From Spartobacteria bacterium (GTDB lineage Bacteria > Verrucomicrobiota > Verrucomicrobiia > Chthoniobacterales > Chthoniobacteraceae): a stretch of DNA of 57,482 nt. The notes beneath the pieces were generated by a model. That model had not been told where the DNA came from, ran no database searches, and was given only the letters and a program-made list of their open reading frames with translations. Both the position numbers and the translations under genes were made by a program. The first letter of the stretch is position 1. The number at the start of each line of letters is the position of its first letter. The stretch covers positions 1 to 57,482 of the forward strand of contig JAJPII010000045.1 in assembly GCA_021324825.1 (NCBI GenBank), read 5' to 3'. Positions 9,059 to 17,202 of this stretch are shown here, in pieces.

Positions 9059-10120
9059 ATGGGTCTCTTCAATTTCATCAAGGGCCAGCTCCTCGAAATC
9101 ATCGAGTGGCAGGACGATTCGCGGGACACCCTCAGCTATCGCTATCCCGAGGAGGACAGGGCAATCATGCGCGGGGCGCAGTTGATCGTCCGCGAGTCGC
9201 AGGCGGCGCAGTTCCTTTATCTCGGCGAATTCGGAGACACCTTCGGCCCGGGGAAGCATACGCTTTCCACCGAGAACATCCCCGTCCTGACCGCGCTGGC
9301 CTCGTGGAAATACGGGTTCGAGTCGCCGTTCAAGGCGGATGTCTATTTCGTCACGACCCGGCTTTTTACCGGCAACAAGTGGGGGACTTCCAACCCCGTG
9401 ATGCTGCGGGACAATGACTTCGGCGTGGTCCGCGCGCGGGCTTTCGGCGCCTACGATTTCCGTGTGTCGGACGTGAAGCTCTTCCTGAAGGAGGTCGCGG
9501 GCACGGACGACCATTTCCGCCTCGAAGAGTTCGCGGACACCATGCGCTCCCGCGTCGTGAGCGTCTTCAGCGAGGCGCTTGCGGCGGCGAAGATACCCAT
9601 CATGGATGTGGCTTCGCGTTACCAGGAGGTGGGCGAGGCGCTGCTGCCGCTCATCAACCCTGTCATCGGCGCGAAGTACGGCCTCCAGATGACGAGTTTC
9701 ATCCTTGAGAACGTCTCCGTGCCGCCGGAAGTCGAGCAGGCCATCGACAAGCGTTCCAGCATGGCGGCGATCGGCAATCTGAACGACTACGTGAAATACC
9801 AGATGGGCCAGGGCCTCGTGACGGGGACGGCGGGCGCGGGCGGCGTCGCTTCCGAGATGGCCGTCGGCCTCGCCATGGCGCAGCAGATGGTGCAGAGCGG
9901 CATTCTCAATCCGCCTTCGGCTCCGGCGCCCGGTTTCGCGCCTCCGGCCGCGGCGGCGGCGACGGCGGATTTGCTAAGCCCCGCCGACGTGGCGAAAATC
10001 CTGAACGTCAGCGAGAGCGATGTGATGGCGAGCCTGACTTCGGGAGACCTGAAGGGGAAGCAGATCGGCTCGACCTACCGCATCACGCGGGCGGCGCTGG
10101 ATCAATTCCTCAAGAGTTAA
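9059..10120 (+). CDS. SPFH-domain (YdjI/COG4260-like) protein with C-terminal HTH_17-like domain
   Basis: A 353-aa protein. Residues about 1-250 match the stomatin/prohibitin-like 'virion core protein' family (IIEWQDDSRDTLSYRYP, IMRGAQLIVRESQ, FGAYDFRV and ILENVSVPPEVEQAID segments). An Ala/Gly/Pro-rich linker follows. The last ~48 residues read like an excisionase-type helix-turn-helix (SPADVAKILNVSESDV then GSTYRITRAALDQFL). In family members I know, the C-terminus is usually a zinc ribbon; here zinc ribbons sit in the next gene instead. The ATG at 9059 is chosen because it starts the conserved MGLFNFIKGQ. Function is unknown; a membrane-microdomain scaffold is plausible, and the HTH may bind protein rather than DNA. 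Confidence 0.8.
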   Translation: MGLFNFIKGQLLEIIEWQDDSRDTLSYRYPEEDRAIMRGAQLIVRESQAAQFLYLGEFGDTFGPGKHTLSTENIPVLTALASWKYGFESPFKADVYFVTTRLFTGNKWGTSNPVMLRDNDFGVVRARAFGAYDFRVSDVKLFLKEVAGTDDHFRLEEFADTMRSRVVSVFSEALAAAKIPIMDVASRYQEVGEALLPLINPVIGAKYGLQMTSFILENVSVPPEVEQAIDKRSSMAAIGNLNDYVKYQMGQGLVTGTAGAGGVASEMAVGLAMAQQMVQSGILNPPSAPAPGFAPPAAAAATADLLSPADVAKILNVSESDVMASLTSGDLKGKQIGSTYRITRAALDQFLKS

Positions 10121-10138
10121 CGCCGGGCGCGCATCCCG

Positions 10139-11233
10139 ATGGATGAGGTAACAGCCCGCCCGAAGTTCGCCTGCCCCTCGTGCGGCGCGGAGGCGCATTG
10201 GGACGCCTCCCGGCAGTCGCTCGTCTGCCCGTATTGCGGCACGGTCGCGCCAGGCAGGATGGAATCGGGCGAGGTCAGGGAGAACGATCTCGTCGCGGCG
10301 TTGCGCAATATCCCCGACGACCAGCGCGGCTGGCAGGCGGAGAAGGTCTCCGTAAAGTGTCAGAACTGCCAGGCGATCACCGTCTTCGATGCAAACCGCG
10401 TCGGGCAGCGCTGCGATTTCTGCGGCTCGTCGGCGCTCATCCCGCTCGAGCAGCTGAAGGCGCCGATTCGCCCCGAGAGCCTCCTTGCGTTCAAGCTCGG
10501 CGAATCGCAAGCGCGCGACAGGATTCGCGAATGGTACGGGCGGCATTGGTTCGCGCCGAGCCGGCTGAAATCCGGCGCGACGACCGACACCGCCAAGGGA
10601 TTCTACCTCCCTTACTGGACATTCGACGCGGAGGCCGCGGCGGAATGGACCGCGGAATCCGGTTACCACTATTACGAGACGGAGATTTATCGCGACTCCA
10701 ACGGCAACGAGCAGACCCGCCAGGTGCAGCGCACCCGGTGGGAGCCGAGCGCGGGTTCCTTGCGGCACTTCTTCGATGATGAGCTGGTGGCCGCTTCGCA
10801 AGGCGCGCCTCCGAAACTTCTCCGGCAGATAGAGCCGTTCCCGACGCACGAACTGGTCGCCTACGACGCGGGCTATCTCTCCGGCTGGATCGTCGAGCAA
10901 TACCAGATAGACCTGGTCGCGGCGGCGCAACGCTCGCGCGACGCCATGGAGAAGGAACTCTACGCCCTCTGCGCGAGCCAGGTTCCGGGCGACACCCATC
11001 GCGCCTTGCAAGTGGCGGCGGACTACACGGAGCAGACCTTCAAACACATCCTGCTGCCCGTCTGGTTCCTCACCTATCATTACGCAGGCAAGCCGTACCG
11101 GGTCGCCCTCAACGGATATACGGGAAAGATCGGCGGGGAATATCCGTTGAGCTGGCTGAAGATCGCGCTCCTCGTCTTCGTGGTGTTGCTTGTCTTGATC
11201 CTCTGGGCCATGGCGAACGTTCACCATGGATGA
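10139..11233 (+). CDS. Double zinc-ribbon protein with C-terminal membrane anchor
   Basis: A 364-aa protein with two zinc ribbons: Cys12, Cys15, Cys30, Cys33 and Cys74, Cys77, Cys92, Cys95. A large central domain has conserved-looking aromatic segments (FYLPYWTFDAEAAAEWT, LLPVWFLTYHYAGKPYRVAL), and one C-terminal transmembrane helix spans about residues 337-358. It resembles the 'TFIIB-type zinc ribbon' or primosomal-N'-like proteins often found beside SPFH/YdjI genes. It starts 18 bases after the SPFH gene and overlaps trpD by 8 bases. The pairing suggests a shared membrane complex; the actual role is not known. Confidence 0.75.
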   Translation: MDEVTARPKFACPSCGAEAHWDASRQSLVCPYCGTVAPGRMESGEVRENDLVAALRNIPDDQRGWQAEKVSVKCQNCQAITVFDANRVGQRCDFCGSSALIPLEQLKAPIRPESLLAFKLGESQARDRIREWYGRHWFAPSRLKSGATTDTAKGFYLPYWTFDAEAAAEWTAESGYHYYETEIYRDSNGNEQTRQVQRTRWEPSAGSLRHFFDDELVAASQGAPPKLLRQIEPFPTHELVAYDAGYLSGWIVEQYQIDLVAAAQRSRDAMEKELYALCASQVPGDTHRALQVAADYTEQTFKHILLPVWFLTYHYAGKPYRVALNGYTGKIGGEYPLSWLKIALLVFVVLLVLILWAMANVHHG

Positions 11234-12266
11234 CCTCATCCGGCACGCGGCGGGCGGCGGGCATCTCTCCGATGACCAGGTGGAAGTCGCCATCGAATTC
11301 CTCCTCTCCTCCGCGGTCGAGGAGTCGACGAAGGGCGCGTTCCTCGAAGCCTTGCGCGCGAAGGGCGAGACGGCGGGCGAGATCGCCGCTTTCGTCCGCT
11401 CCCTGCTCCGCCGGGCGGTCGATCCCGAAATCCGCCTCGAAAAACTGAGCGGCCCGCTCCTGGACGTATGCGGCACGGGCGGGGATCGCATGGATTTTTT
11501 CAACGTCTCCACCACGGCCATGTTTGTGCTCGCGGCGGGCGGCGCCGTGGTCGTGAAGCACGGGAACCGCGGCATCACCTCGCGCTGCGGCGGGGCGGAC
11601 GTGCTCGAAGAACTTGGCGTCCGGATTGACCTGCCTCCCGCCGCCCTTCGCCAGAGCGTCGAGCAGACCGGCGTCGGATTCCTTTTCGCGCCGAGCTATC
11701 ATCCTTCCTTCAAAATGATCGCGCCGGTGCGCAAGGCGCTGGCAGCGCGCGGAGTCGCCACCATCTTCAATCTCCTCGGCCCGCTCCTGAACCCCGCGCG
11801 GCCGCCCCATCAATTAATCGGAGTGTTCGCGCGCTCGCTCCTCCCGGCGTTCGCGGAGGCTTTTTCCCTCTTGGGCCGCGAACGCGCCTGGATCGTCCAC
11901 GGCACGACCGGCCACGCGGAAGAAGGAATCGACGAGGTGTCGACCCTCGGACAAACCGATGTCGCGCGCGTGGAAGGCGGCGTCATCGACTACTTCGGCA
12001 TAACGCCGGAGCAATTCGGCCTGGCGAGAGCCTCCGCGGCGAAACTGCGCGGCGGCGACAGAAAGGAAAACGCGCGCATCCTTACCGGCATCCTGGATGG
12101 CACGATCACCGGCGCCAAACGCGACGTGGTTTTGATCAACGCCGCCGCTGGATTCATGGCCGCCGGTTTGGTGAAAGACCTCGGGGCGGGCGTCGAAACC
12201 GCGATCATGAATCTTGAAAATGGCGGAGCGCTTGCTAAATTGCACGCGTTGCAGAGACCGATGTAG
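11226..12266 (+). CDS. trpD: Anthranilate phosphoribosyltransferase
   Basis: Transfers phosphoribose from PRPP to anthranilate in tryptophan synthesis. The 346-aa protein shows the PRPP/Mg loop VCGTGGDRMDFFNVST (near residue 81), VKHGNRGITSRCGGADVLE with the KHGNR anthranilate-site motif, the FNLLGPLLNP segment and the EGIDEVS segment. Length is normal. It overlaps the zinc-ribbon gene by 8 bases and no other trp biosynthetic gene is adjacent, so tryptophan genes are scattered here. A short hairpin follows the stop. Confidence 0.96.
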   Translation: MDDLIRHAAGGGHLSDDQVEVAIEFLLSSAVEESTKGAFLEALRAKGETAGEIAAFVRSLLRRAVDPEIRLEKLSGPLLDVCGTGGDRMDFFNVSTTAMFVLAAGGAVVVKHGNRGITSRCGGADVLEELGVRIDLPPAALRQSVEQTGVGFLFAPSYHPSFKMIAPVRKALAARGVATIFNLLGPLLNPARPPHQLIGVFARSLLPAFAEAFSLLGRERAWIVHGTTGHAEEGIDEVSTLGQTDVARVEGGVIDYFGITPEQFGLARASAAKLRGGDRKENARILTGILDGTITGAKRDVVLINAAAGFMAAGLVKDLGAGVETAIMNLENGGALAKLHALQRPM

Positions 12267-12278
12267 GATAAGTCCTAC
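12263..12278 (+). terminator. Short hairpin at the end of trpD
   Basis: GTAGGA and TCCTAC form a perfect 6-bp stem around a 4-base loop, starting inside the trpD stop region and followed by AT-rich DNA (gaaattataat). The stem is weak and there is no clean T-run, so it may be a weak terminator or chance. Confidence 0.3.
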
Positions 12279-12336
12279 GAAATTATAATCCATCTTCTAA
12301 TTGTAGTTATTATAAAATTCCACGAACATCGAATCT
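12279..12336 (+). promoter_or_regulatory. AT-rich spacer with TATAAT/TATAAA-like boxes before the exosortase locus
   Basis: About 58 bases of strikingly AT-rich sequence in an otherwise GC-rich window. A TTATAAT-like box lies near 12283 and TATAAA at 12311-12316, about 20 bases before the first ATG. Neither has a consensus -35 box at the usual spacing. This is the likeliest promoter for the 76-aa substrate and exosortase; the call rests on composition and position only. Confidence 0.4.
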
Positions 12337-12567
12337 ATGACTATGAAGAACTCTTCCTTTCGCTCGAAGCTGACTACGGTTCTCCTTGGCGCCGGCGCCC
12401 TGGCATCCAGCGTCGCGCCCGCGCTGGCCGGTGACGACTACTGGCAACGCAAGCCTCCCACGGCTCCCGAAGCCGGGGTCTGGATTATCGGAGCCGCCAT
12501 TGTCGCCTTGCTCGGCCTGGATCTCGTCCGCCGCAAGCTTACCCGCAAAGGGAAGAGTCCCGCCTGA
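12337..12567 (+). CDS. Small PEP-CTERM-like exosortase substrate
   Basis: A 76-aa protein with sorting signals at both ends. The N-terminal signal peptide (residues 1-31) ends in APALA, with predicted cleavage before Gly32. The C-terminal tripartite signal is Pro-Glu-Ala (44-46), a hydrophobic helix (47-64) and a basic tail (RRK at 65-67). This is the layout of PEP-CTERM proteins, with APEAG in place of the common VPEP/VPEA start. If both ends are processed, only about 14 residues (32-45, with a Tyr-Trp pair) remain. The gene lies 32 bases upstream of the exosortase start on the same strand, so it is most likely its dedicated or co-regulated substrate. The role of the mature peptide is unknown. 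Confidence 0.72.
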   Translation: MTMKNSSFRSKLTTVLLGAGALASSVAPALAGDDYWQRKPPTAPEAGVWIIGAAIVALLGLDLVRRKLTRKGKSPA

Positions 12568-12599
12568 AAAGGAGTGACACCGCCGCCTGGGCGGCAACC

Positions 12600-14123
12600 G
12601 TGCTGGCGGTCTGGGGTTGGACATGCCTCCAACTCGCGCCCATTTGGAAGGCGTACCCGAACTATCACTTCGGCTACGCGGTTCCGTGGATAGCCCTTCT
12701 CCTGGCTGTTCGCTCGCTCGTATTTGATCCGATCCGTCTCAAGCCCATCCGGACGCGGTTTATGACGGCGGGTCTCGCAGCCGCATGGGCGCTCTTCCTG
12801 TTCGCGGAGTTGGAGAGGCAGGTCGATCCCCACTGGCGGCTGGTAAGCTGGGCGATGGCATTCTCCGCCGCCTTGCTCACCGCACTCGGGCTTTTGCGCG
12901 CGGGGGGCGCGCCGCTGCTTCGCCGGCTCGCCTTTCCCCTGGCCTTCCTCTGGACTGCCGTGCCGTGGCCCAGCGCATGGGAGGACGCCGTAACCGGGAA
13001 TCTTCGGCTGTTTGTAACGCGCGTCACGGTGGCGGGCCTCCATGCGACGGGCATCCACGCCTTGCGGCACGGCAACGTCGTGGAACTCGCCAAGGGCGGC
13101 GTGGTTGTCGATTCGGCGTGCAGCGGCATCAGTTCCCTCCAATGCGGTCTCATGGCCTGCCTCTTTTTCGGGGAGTATTTCCGCTTGAGTTGGAAGAAAA
13201 GGCTCTCGCTCGTCGCCGCCGGGTCGCTCCTCGCCGTGGCGTTCAATCTCCTCCGCACGTACCTGCTGGTGCGGCTGGCGAATGACTTCGGAGAAAAGAC
13301 CTTTTTCGCGCACCATGACCAGCTTGGTTACGCGGAGACTTGCGCCCTGTTCGTTTCCCTCATCCTGCTGGGCCGGCTGCTTTCCTCCCCGGGTGTGATG
13401 GCGCCGGCAAAGGACGAGAGCGCACCCATCCCCCAAAGCGGGCCGTTCCCGATTGGCTGGGGCGTGCTTGCCGCTTTTGCCGCCATCCCGTTTCTTGCGA
13501 ACGCCTGGTTTTTGCTGAGTCCCGGCGGCCCCGCCAGGACGCAAACCTCCCCGCGCTGGACGCTGACCTCCGACCCGGAACCGGGATGGAGCGTCGAGCG
13601 GGTGGAAATGGATCCGCTGGACGCCTACACGTTGAACTTCACGGAGGGGCAGCTCGTGAAGGTGAAAGGCCCCGGGCGATTCACCGCCATGGTCTCCCAT
13701 TTTTTCTGGCGAACCGACGCCGGCATGTCGCCGCTCGATCACACCCCCGCCGCTTGCATGACCGCCTCCGGCTGGAGCAAGGCGGGCGACGCCCGCGCGC
13801 TGACGTTGCACGCCGGCGACGCGGATTTCCCGGGCCGCTGCTACCGGTTCGAGCAGGACGGCGTCGTAACCACGGTGTTCCAGACGATCCTGAACGGCGG
13901 CGACAACGTTCCGCCCGCCGAATCCCGCCTCCACCGCCTGACGCAACTCTGGACGCAGCCGCGCAGGCAGGGCGTGGAGGCGCTGACCCTCTACGTCCCG
14001 GGGGACCTGGGAGAGAGGGGAGACCGCGCGGCGCTTCAGGAAGTGCTCGCGCGCGTGCTCGCTTCCTCCGCGTCCACCAGCGCCAGGAAAACGCTTTCCA
14101 GCGCGCCGGTTTCCGAACTTTGA
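12600..14123 (+). CDS. Exosortase fused to an EpsI-like C-terminal domain
   Basis: A 507-aa membrane protein. The N-terminal ~270 residues are an exosortase (transpeptidase-like enzyme that processes PEP-CTERM sorting signals) with several transmembrane segments and the catalytic triad: Cys174 in DSACSGISSLQCG, Arg219 in NLLRTYLLV and His238/239 in HHDQLGYAE. After a further membrane helix near residue 285-303, the soluble C-terminal part resembles EpsI (for example DHTPAACMTASGW near residue 380), which is normally a separate or fused partner. The GTG start at 12600 has no good ribosome site; an AAAAGGAG lies about 25 bases upstream, so the true start could be a rarer codon further up. The 3' end overlaps the convergent ABC gene by 88 bases. 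Confidence 0.88.
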   Translation: MLAVWGWTCLQLAPIWKAYPNYHFGYAVPWIALLLAVRSLVFDPIRLKPIRTRFMTAGLAAAWALFLFAELERQVDPHWRLVSWAMAFSAALLTALGLLRAGGAPLLRRLAFPLAFLWTAVPWPSAWEDAVTGNLRLFVTRVTVAGLHATGIHALRHGNVVELAKGGVVVDSACSGISSLQCGLMACLFFGEYFRLSWKKRLSLVAAGSLLAVAFNLLRTYLLVRLANDFGEKTFFAHHDQLGYAETCALFVSLILLGRLLSSPGVMAPAKDESAPIPQSGPFPIGWGVLAAFAAIPFLANAWFLLSPGGPARTQTSPRWTLTSDPEPGWSVERVEMDPLDAYTLNFTEGQLVKVKGPGRFTAMVSHFFWRTDAGMSPLDHTPAACMTASGWSKAGDARALTLHAGDADFPGRCYRFEQDGVVTTVFQTILNGGDNVPPAESRLHRLTQLWTQPRRQGVEALTLYVPGDLGERGDRAALQEVLARVLASSASTSARKTLSSAPVSEL

Positions 14124-14785
14124 CGCCGCAATTCATCCACCGTCCCGAGCGCGATGAGCTGCCCGTGGTTGATGATGCCGATGCGGTCGGCCATCTCCTC
14201 GGCGACGTTGAGCGTGTGCGTGGAGAGGAAGATCGTCGTGCCTTTGCGGCTCTGTTCCTTTAGCTCGGCTTTGACGACGCGGGCGTGCATCGGGTCGAGG
14301 CCGACCATCGGCTCGTCGATGATGATGACCTTCGGCTCGTGCAGCAGCGCGGAGGCGATGACCAGCCGCTGCCGCGTGCCATGGCTCAGGTTCTCGGTCA
14401 ACTCGTTGCGGTAGGAACCGAGGTTGAATTTCTCGAACAACTCGCCCGTCTTCCTCGCGGCGAGAGCGCGCTCGACCTTGAATATCTCGGCGACGAAGTG
14501 CATGAATTCCAGGCAGGTCAGCTTGTCGTAGAGAAACGGGAAATCGGGGATGTAGCTCAGGATCGCCTTGGCCTCTTTCGGCGAGGTCTGGAGATCGAAC
14601 CCGCCCACGCGGCAACTGCCCGAGGTGGGGCGCAGGAGTCCGGTCAGCATCTTGATGGTCGTCGTCTTGCCCGCGGCGTTCGGGCCGAGGAAGGCGAAGA
14701 ACTCGCCCTGCCCGATGGAGAGGTCGAGCCCGTTGACGGCGGTGAGCTTGCCGAATTTCTTGGTCAGGCCGGCGGCTTCAATCAT
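14036..14785 (-). CDS. ABC transporter ATP-binding protein
   Basis: A 249-aa ATPase of the multidrug/CcmA-like ABC type. Walker A is GPNAAGKTTT (Ala where Gly is common), the signature is LSHGTRQRL, Walker B is VIIIDEPMVGLDP, and the switch His is in LSTHTLNVAEE. The last 15 residues (Glu/Ala/Ser/Thr-rich) lie in the 88-base overlap with the exosortase gene and are probably dispensable. The start overlaps the next upstream gene by 4 bases. No ABC permease is adjacent, so the transported substrate is unknown; the 242-aa partner has only one predicted membrane helix. Confidence 0.93.
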   Translation of the reverse strand: MIEAAGLTKKFGKLTAVNGLDLSIGQGEFFAFLGPNAAGKTTTIKMLTGLLRPTSGSCRVGGFDLQTSPKEAKAILSYIPDFPFLYDKLTCLEFMHFVAEIFKVERALAARKTGELFEKFNLGSYRNELTENLSHGTRQRLVIASALLHEPKVIIIDEPMVGLDPMHARVVKAELKEQSRKGTTIFLSTHTLNVAEEMADRIGIINHGQLIALGTVDELRRQSSETGALESVFLALVDAEEASTRASTS

Positions 14786-15510
14786 AGGGCGATGTCTTCA
14801 CTGCCCAAGGTGTATCCAAAGGAGGTGTGGACGAAAAGTATCTGGCCAAGCTGGCTCACGTAGATTTCCGCGAGGGGGGCGTCGCCCTGCCGGATGGCGA
14901 CCTGGTAGGCCTCGATCTTCTCGTTGCGGACTTTCAGGAAGCTGCGCCGCGCGGTTATCTCGGGCTTCCCGACGCTCTTGCGGACGCCTTCGACGGCGGT
15001 CGCATCCACGCCGAGCGCATGGAGGGCCTCGGCGGCGCCGGCGTCGTCCAGCGCGAACGTCCCGCCTCCGTTCGCCCCCTTGATCTGGCAGCGCAGGGGG
15101 TGATCCGGCGAATACTCGAGGCGGAGCGAGTTTGGCGAATCGCGCACGCCGACAACGCCCTGGCACGGGCCGAGCTGGAATTTATCATCCATCCGCAGCG
15201 CCCCCTGCCAGACCACGCGCTGGCGGGCCATGAAGGGAAGCGCCAGGGCCAGGTTCCCCGAGAAAAGGAGCGTGCGCCCGCCGCCCGGGAGCGGCGTCTC
15301 GGGCCGCAGGGAGAAGCTGCCCGTCGTCCTGCCGTTTTGATAGATGGACAAGTCCGAGGTCTGGCCTCCGAGGAAAACCATCTTCACGACGTGGGAGACG
15401 GGGACATCGAGCAAACCGGCGCTCTCCGGGCTGACGATCACGCGCACGAGGAGGAAGGTCATCACGCACCAGAAGAGGACGATGACGCCCGAGAAAATCC
15501 GGTAAGCCAC
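14782..15510 (-). CDS. Unknown membrane-anchored protein, partner of ABC ATPase
   Basis: A 242-aa protein with one N-terminal hydrophobic helix (about residues 5-26) and an otherwise soluble, mixed alpha/beta-looking domain. I do not recognize the family. The C-terminal part (NEKIEAYQVAIRQGD then AEIYVSQLGQIL) reads like a structured beta-rich end. It is coded directly upstream of the ABC ATPase with a 4-base overlap, so the two are translationally coupled and probably work together, for example as a periplasmic or membrane accessory of the transporter. It starts 3 bases after the folE2 stop, so all three may be co-transcribed. Confidence 0.65.
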   Translation of the reverse strand: MAYRIFSGVIVLFWCVMTFLLVRVIVSPESAGLLDVPVSHVVKMVFLGGQTSDLSIYQNGRTTGSFSLRPETPLPGGGRTLLFSGNLALALPFMARQRVVWQGALRMDDKFQLGPCQGVVGVRDSPNSLRLEYSPDHPLRCQIKGANGGGTFALDDAGAAEALHALGVDATAVEGVRKSVGKPEITARRSFLKVRNEKIEAYQVAIRQGDAPLAEIYVSQLGQILFVHTSFGYTLGSEDIAL

Positions 15511-15513
15511 CCG

Positions 15514-16326
15514 CTAGCCTTTCTCGATCAAGGCGTAGGCGTTGTGGTTGTGGATGGACTCGAAGTTCTCCGCCTCCACGCGATACCACGTGATGTTCGG
15601 CTCGAGATTCGAGCGCGCGGCGATGTTCCGCACCAGGTCTTCGACGAAGACGGGGTTTCTGTAGGCGCGTTCGGTCACCTCCTTTTCGTCCGGGCGCTTG
15701 AGGAGGCTGTAGAGTTCCGAACTCGCGCAGCTTTCCACCAGGCGGATGAGGTCTTCGATCCAGATCGGTTTGCGGAACCGGACGGCGTAAGTAACCTGCC
15801 CGCGCTGGTTGTGCGCGCCGTGTTCGCTGATGGCCTTCGAGCACGGGCAGAGCGTCGTCACCGGCACGATGACCGTCAGCACGAAGTCGAACTCCGAGTC
15901 GTCCAGGCTCGCGTTGAAGCGGGCGGTATAGTCCATGACGCCCACCGCGCCGGTCACGGGCGCTTCCTTTTCGAGGAAGAACGGGAACTCGAAATCCGCG
16001 TGCGCCTTGCGGGAATCGAGCCGCTTCAAAAGATCGAGGAGGATGTCCTTGATGCTGTCGACGTGCAGGATGCGGCCCCGCGCGTTGAGCACTTCGATGA
16101 AGCGGCTCATGTGGGTTCCCTTGTAGTGGTGGGGCAGATCGACCGTCAGCGCGATGTTGGCGATGGTGCTCTGGGTTGCGTGCGCCTTGTCCCGTATCTG
16201 GATGGGGTAGCGCAGGTTCTTGACGCCGACGCGGTCGATGGCGATGCGGCGATGGTCGCGCTCGCCCTGGGTGTCGCGCAGGGCGCCAAGCGAGGCGGGC
16301 GGCCCATCTTTTGGAGAGACTCTCAC
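15514..16326 (-). CDS. folE2: GTP cyclohydrolase FolE2 (type IB)
   Basis: First enzyme of folate synthesis: converts GTP to dihydroneopterin triphosphate. This is the FolE2/GCYH-IB type, which can use metals other than zinc. Characteristic segments are IDRVGVKNLRYPI near the N-terminus, TTLCPCSKAISEHGAHNQRG with the metal-binding Cys, and IHNHNAYALIE at the C-terminus. The GTG at 16326 (270 aa) is chosen because it has a purine-rich AAAGGCGGG just upstream and gives the family length; the open frame runs further into thyA antisense but without family match. It is divergent from thyA, so folate and thymidylate genes share a control region. Confidence 0.92.
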   Translation of the reverse strand: MRVSPKDGPPASLGALRDTQGERDHRRIAIDRVGVKNLRYPIQIRDKAHATQSTIANIALTVDLPHHYKGTHMSRFIEVLNARGRILHVDSIKDILLDLLKRLDSRKAHADFEFPFFLEKEAPVTGAVGVMDYTARFNASLDDSEFDFVLTVIVPVTTLCPCSKAISEHGAHNQRGQVTYAVRFRKPIWIEDLIRLVESCASSELYSLLKRPDEKEVTERAYRNPVFVEDLVRNIAARSNLEPNITWYRVEAENFESIHNHNAYALIEKG

Positions 16327-16407
16327 TACCCGCCTTTGTACCACGATACGCCGCGCCGCGCAAAGACCGGGTTGCTTCTTGAACGGCGCGCCGCTTAAAG
16401 TCTCTCC

Positions 16408-17202
16408 GTGCTCGCGTACCAGGAACTTCTCCGGCTCGTATTGGAAAAGGGCGTTTTCAAGGCCGACCGGACGGGCGTCGGGACGTATTCCTGGTTCGGG
16501 GCGCAGGCCCGGTTCGACCTGGCCGAGGGCTTCCCCCTCCTCACGACCAAGAAGCTGCACCTCAAGTCGATCATCCACGAGCTGTTATGGTTCCTGCGCG
16601 GCGATACGAACACCCGCTACCTGAAGGAACAGGGCGTGACCATCTGGGATGAATGGGCCGACGCGGAAGGAAACCTGGGGCGCATCTACGGCGCGCAATG
16701 GCGGGATTGGCGGACGCCGGGCGGCGGTTCCATCGACCAGATCGCCAACGTAATCGAGCAGATAAAGCGCAACCCGGACAGCCGGCGGCACATCGTCACC
16801 GCATGGAACCCCGCGGAGATCGGCCAGATGGCCCTGCCGCCGTGCCACGTCCTGTTCCAGTTCTTCGTCGTGGACGGCGTATTAAGCTGCCAGCTTTACC
16901 AGCGCAGCGCGGACTTGTTCCTGGGCGTGCCCTTCAACATCGCCTCGTATGCGCTGCTCACGCTTCTCTTCGCGCAAGTCTGCGGGCTGAAGCCGGGGAC
17001 GTTTGTCCACACCTTTGGCGACTTGCATCTTTATCAGAATCATCTCACGCAGGCGCGCGAACAACTATCGCGCACGCCGCGTCCCCTGCCCGTCATGAAG
17101 CTGAATCCGTCCATCAAGGAGATAGGCGATTTCCGCTACGGGGACTTTGAATTGGTCGGCTACGACCCCCATCCCGCCATCAAGGCGCCGATCGCGGTAT
17201 GA
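16408..17202 (+). CDS. thyA: Thymidylate synthase
   Basis: Methylates dUMP to dTMP using methylene-tetrahydrofolate. At 264 aa it has the same length as the E. coli enzyme, and the catalytic Cys is at residue 146 in [11 protein letters not shown], the same number as in E. coli. [12 protein letters not shown], the [10 protein letters not shown] segment, [20 protein letters not shown] and [12 protein letters not shown] are all present. The start is a GTG at 16408. The stop overlaps folA by 4 bases, the classical thyA-folA coupling: ThyA makes dihydrofolate and FolA recycles it. Confidence 0.98.
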   Translation: MLAYQELLRLVLEKGVFKADRTGVGTYSWFGAQARFDLAEGFPLLTTKKLHLKSIIHELLWFLRGDTNTRYLKEQGVTIWDEWADAEGNLGRIYGAQWRDWRTPGGGSIDQIANVIEQIKRNPDSRRHIVTAWNPAEIGQMALPPCHVLFQFFVVDGVLSCQLYQRSADLFLGVPFNIASYALLTLLFAQVCGLKPGTFVHTFGDLHLYQNHLTQAREQLSRTPRPLPVMKLNPSIKEIGDFRYGDFELVGYDPHPAIKAPIAV

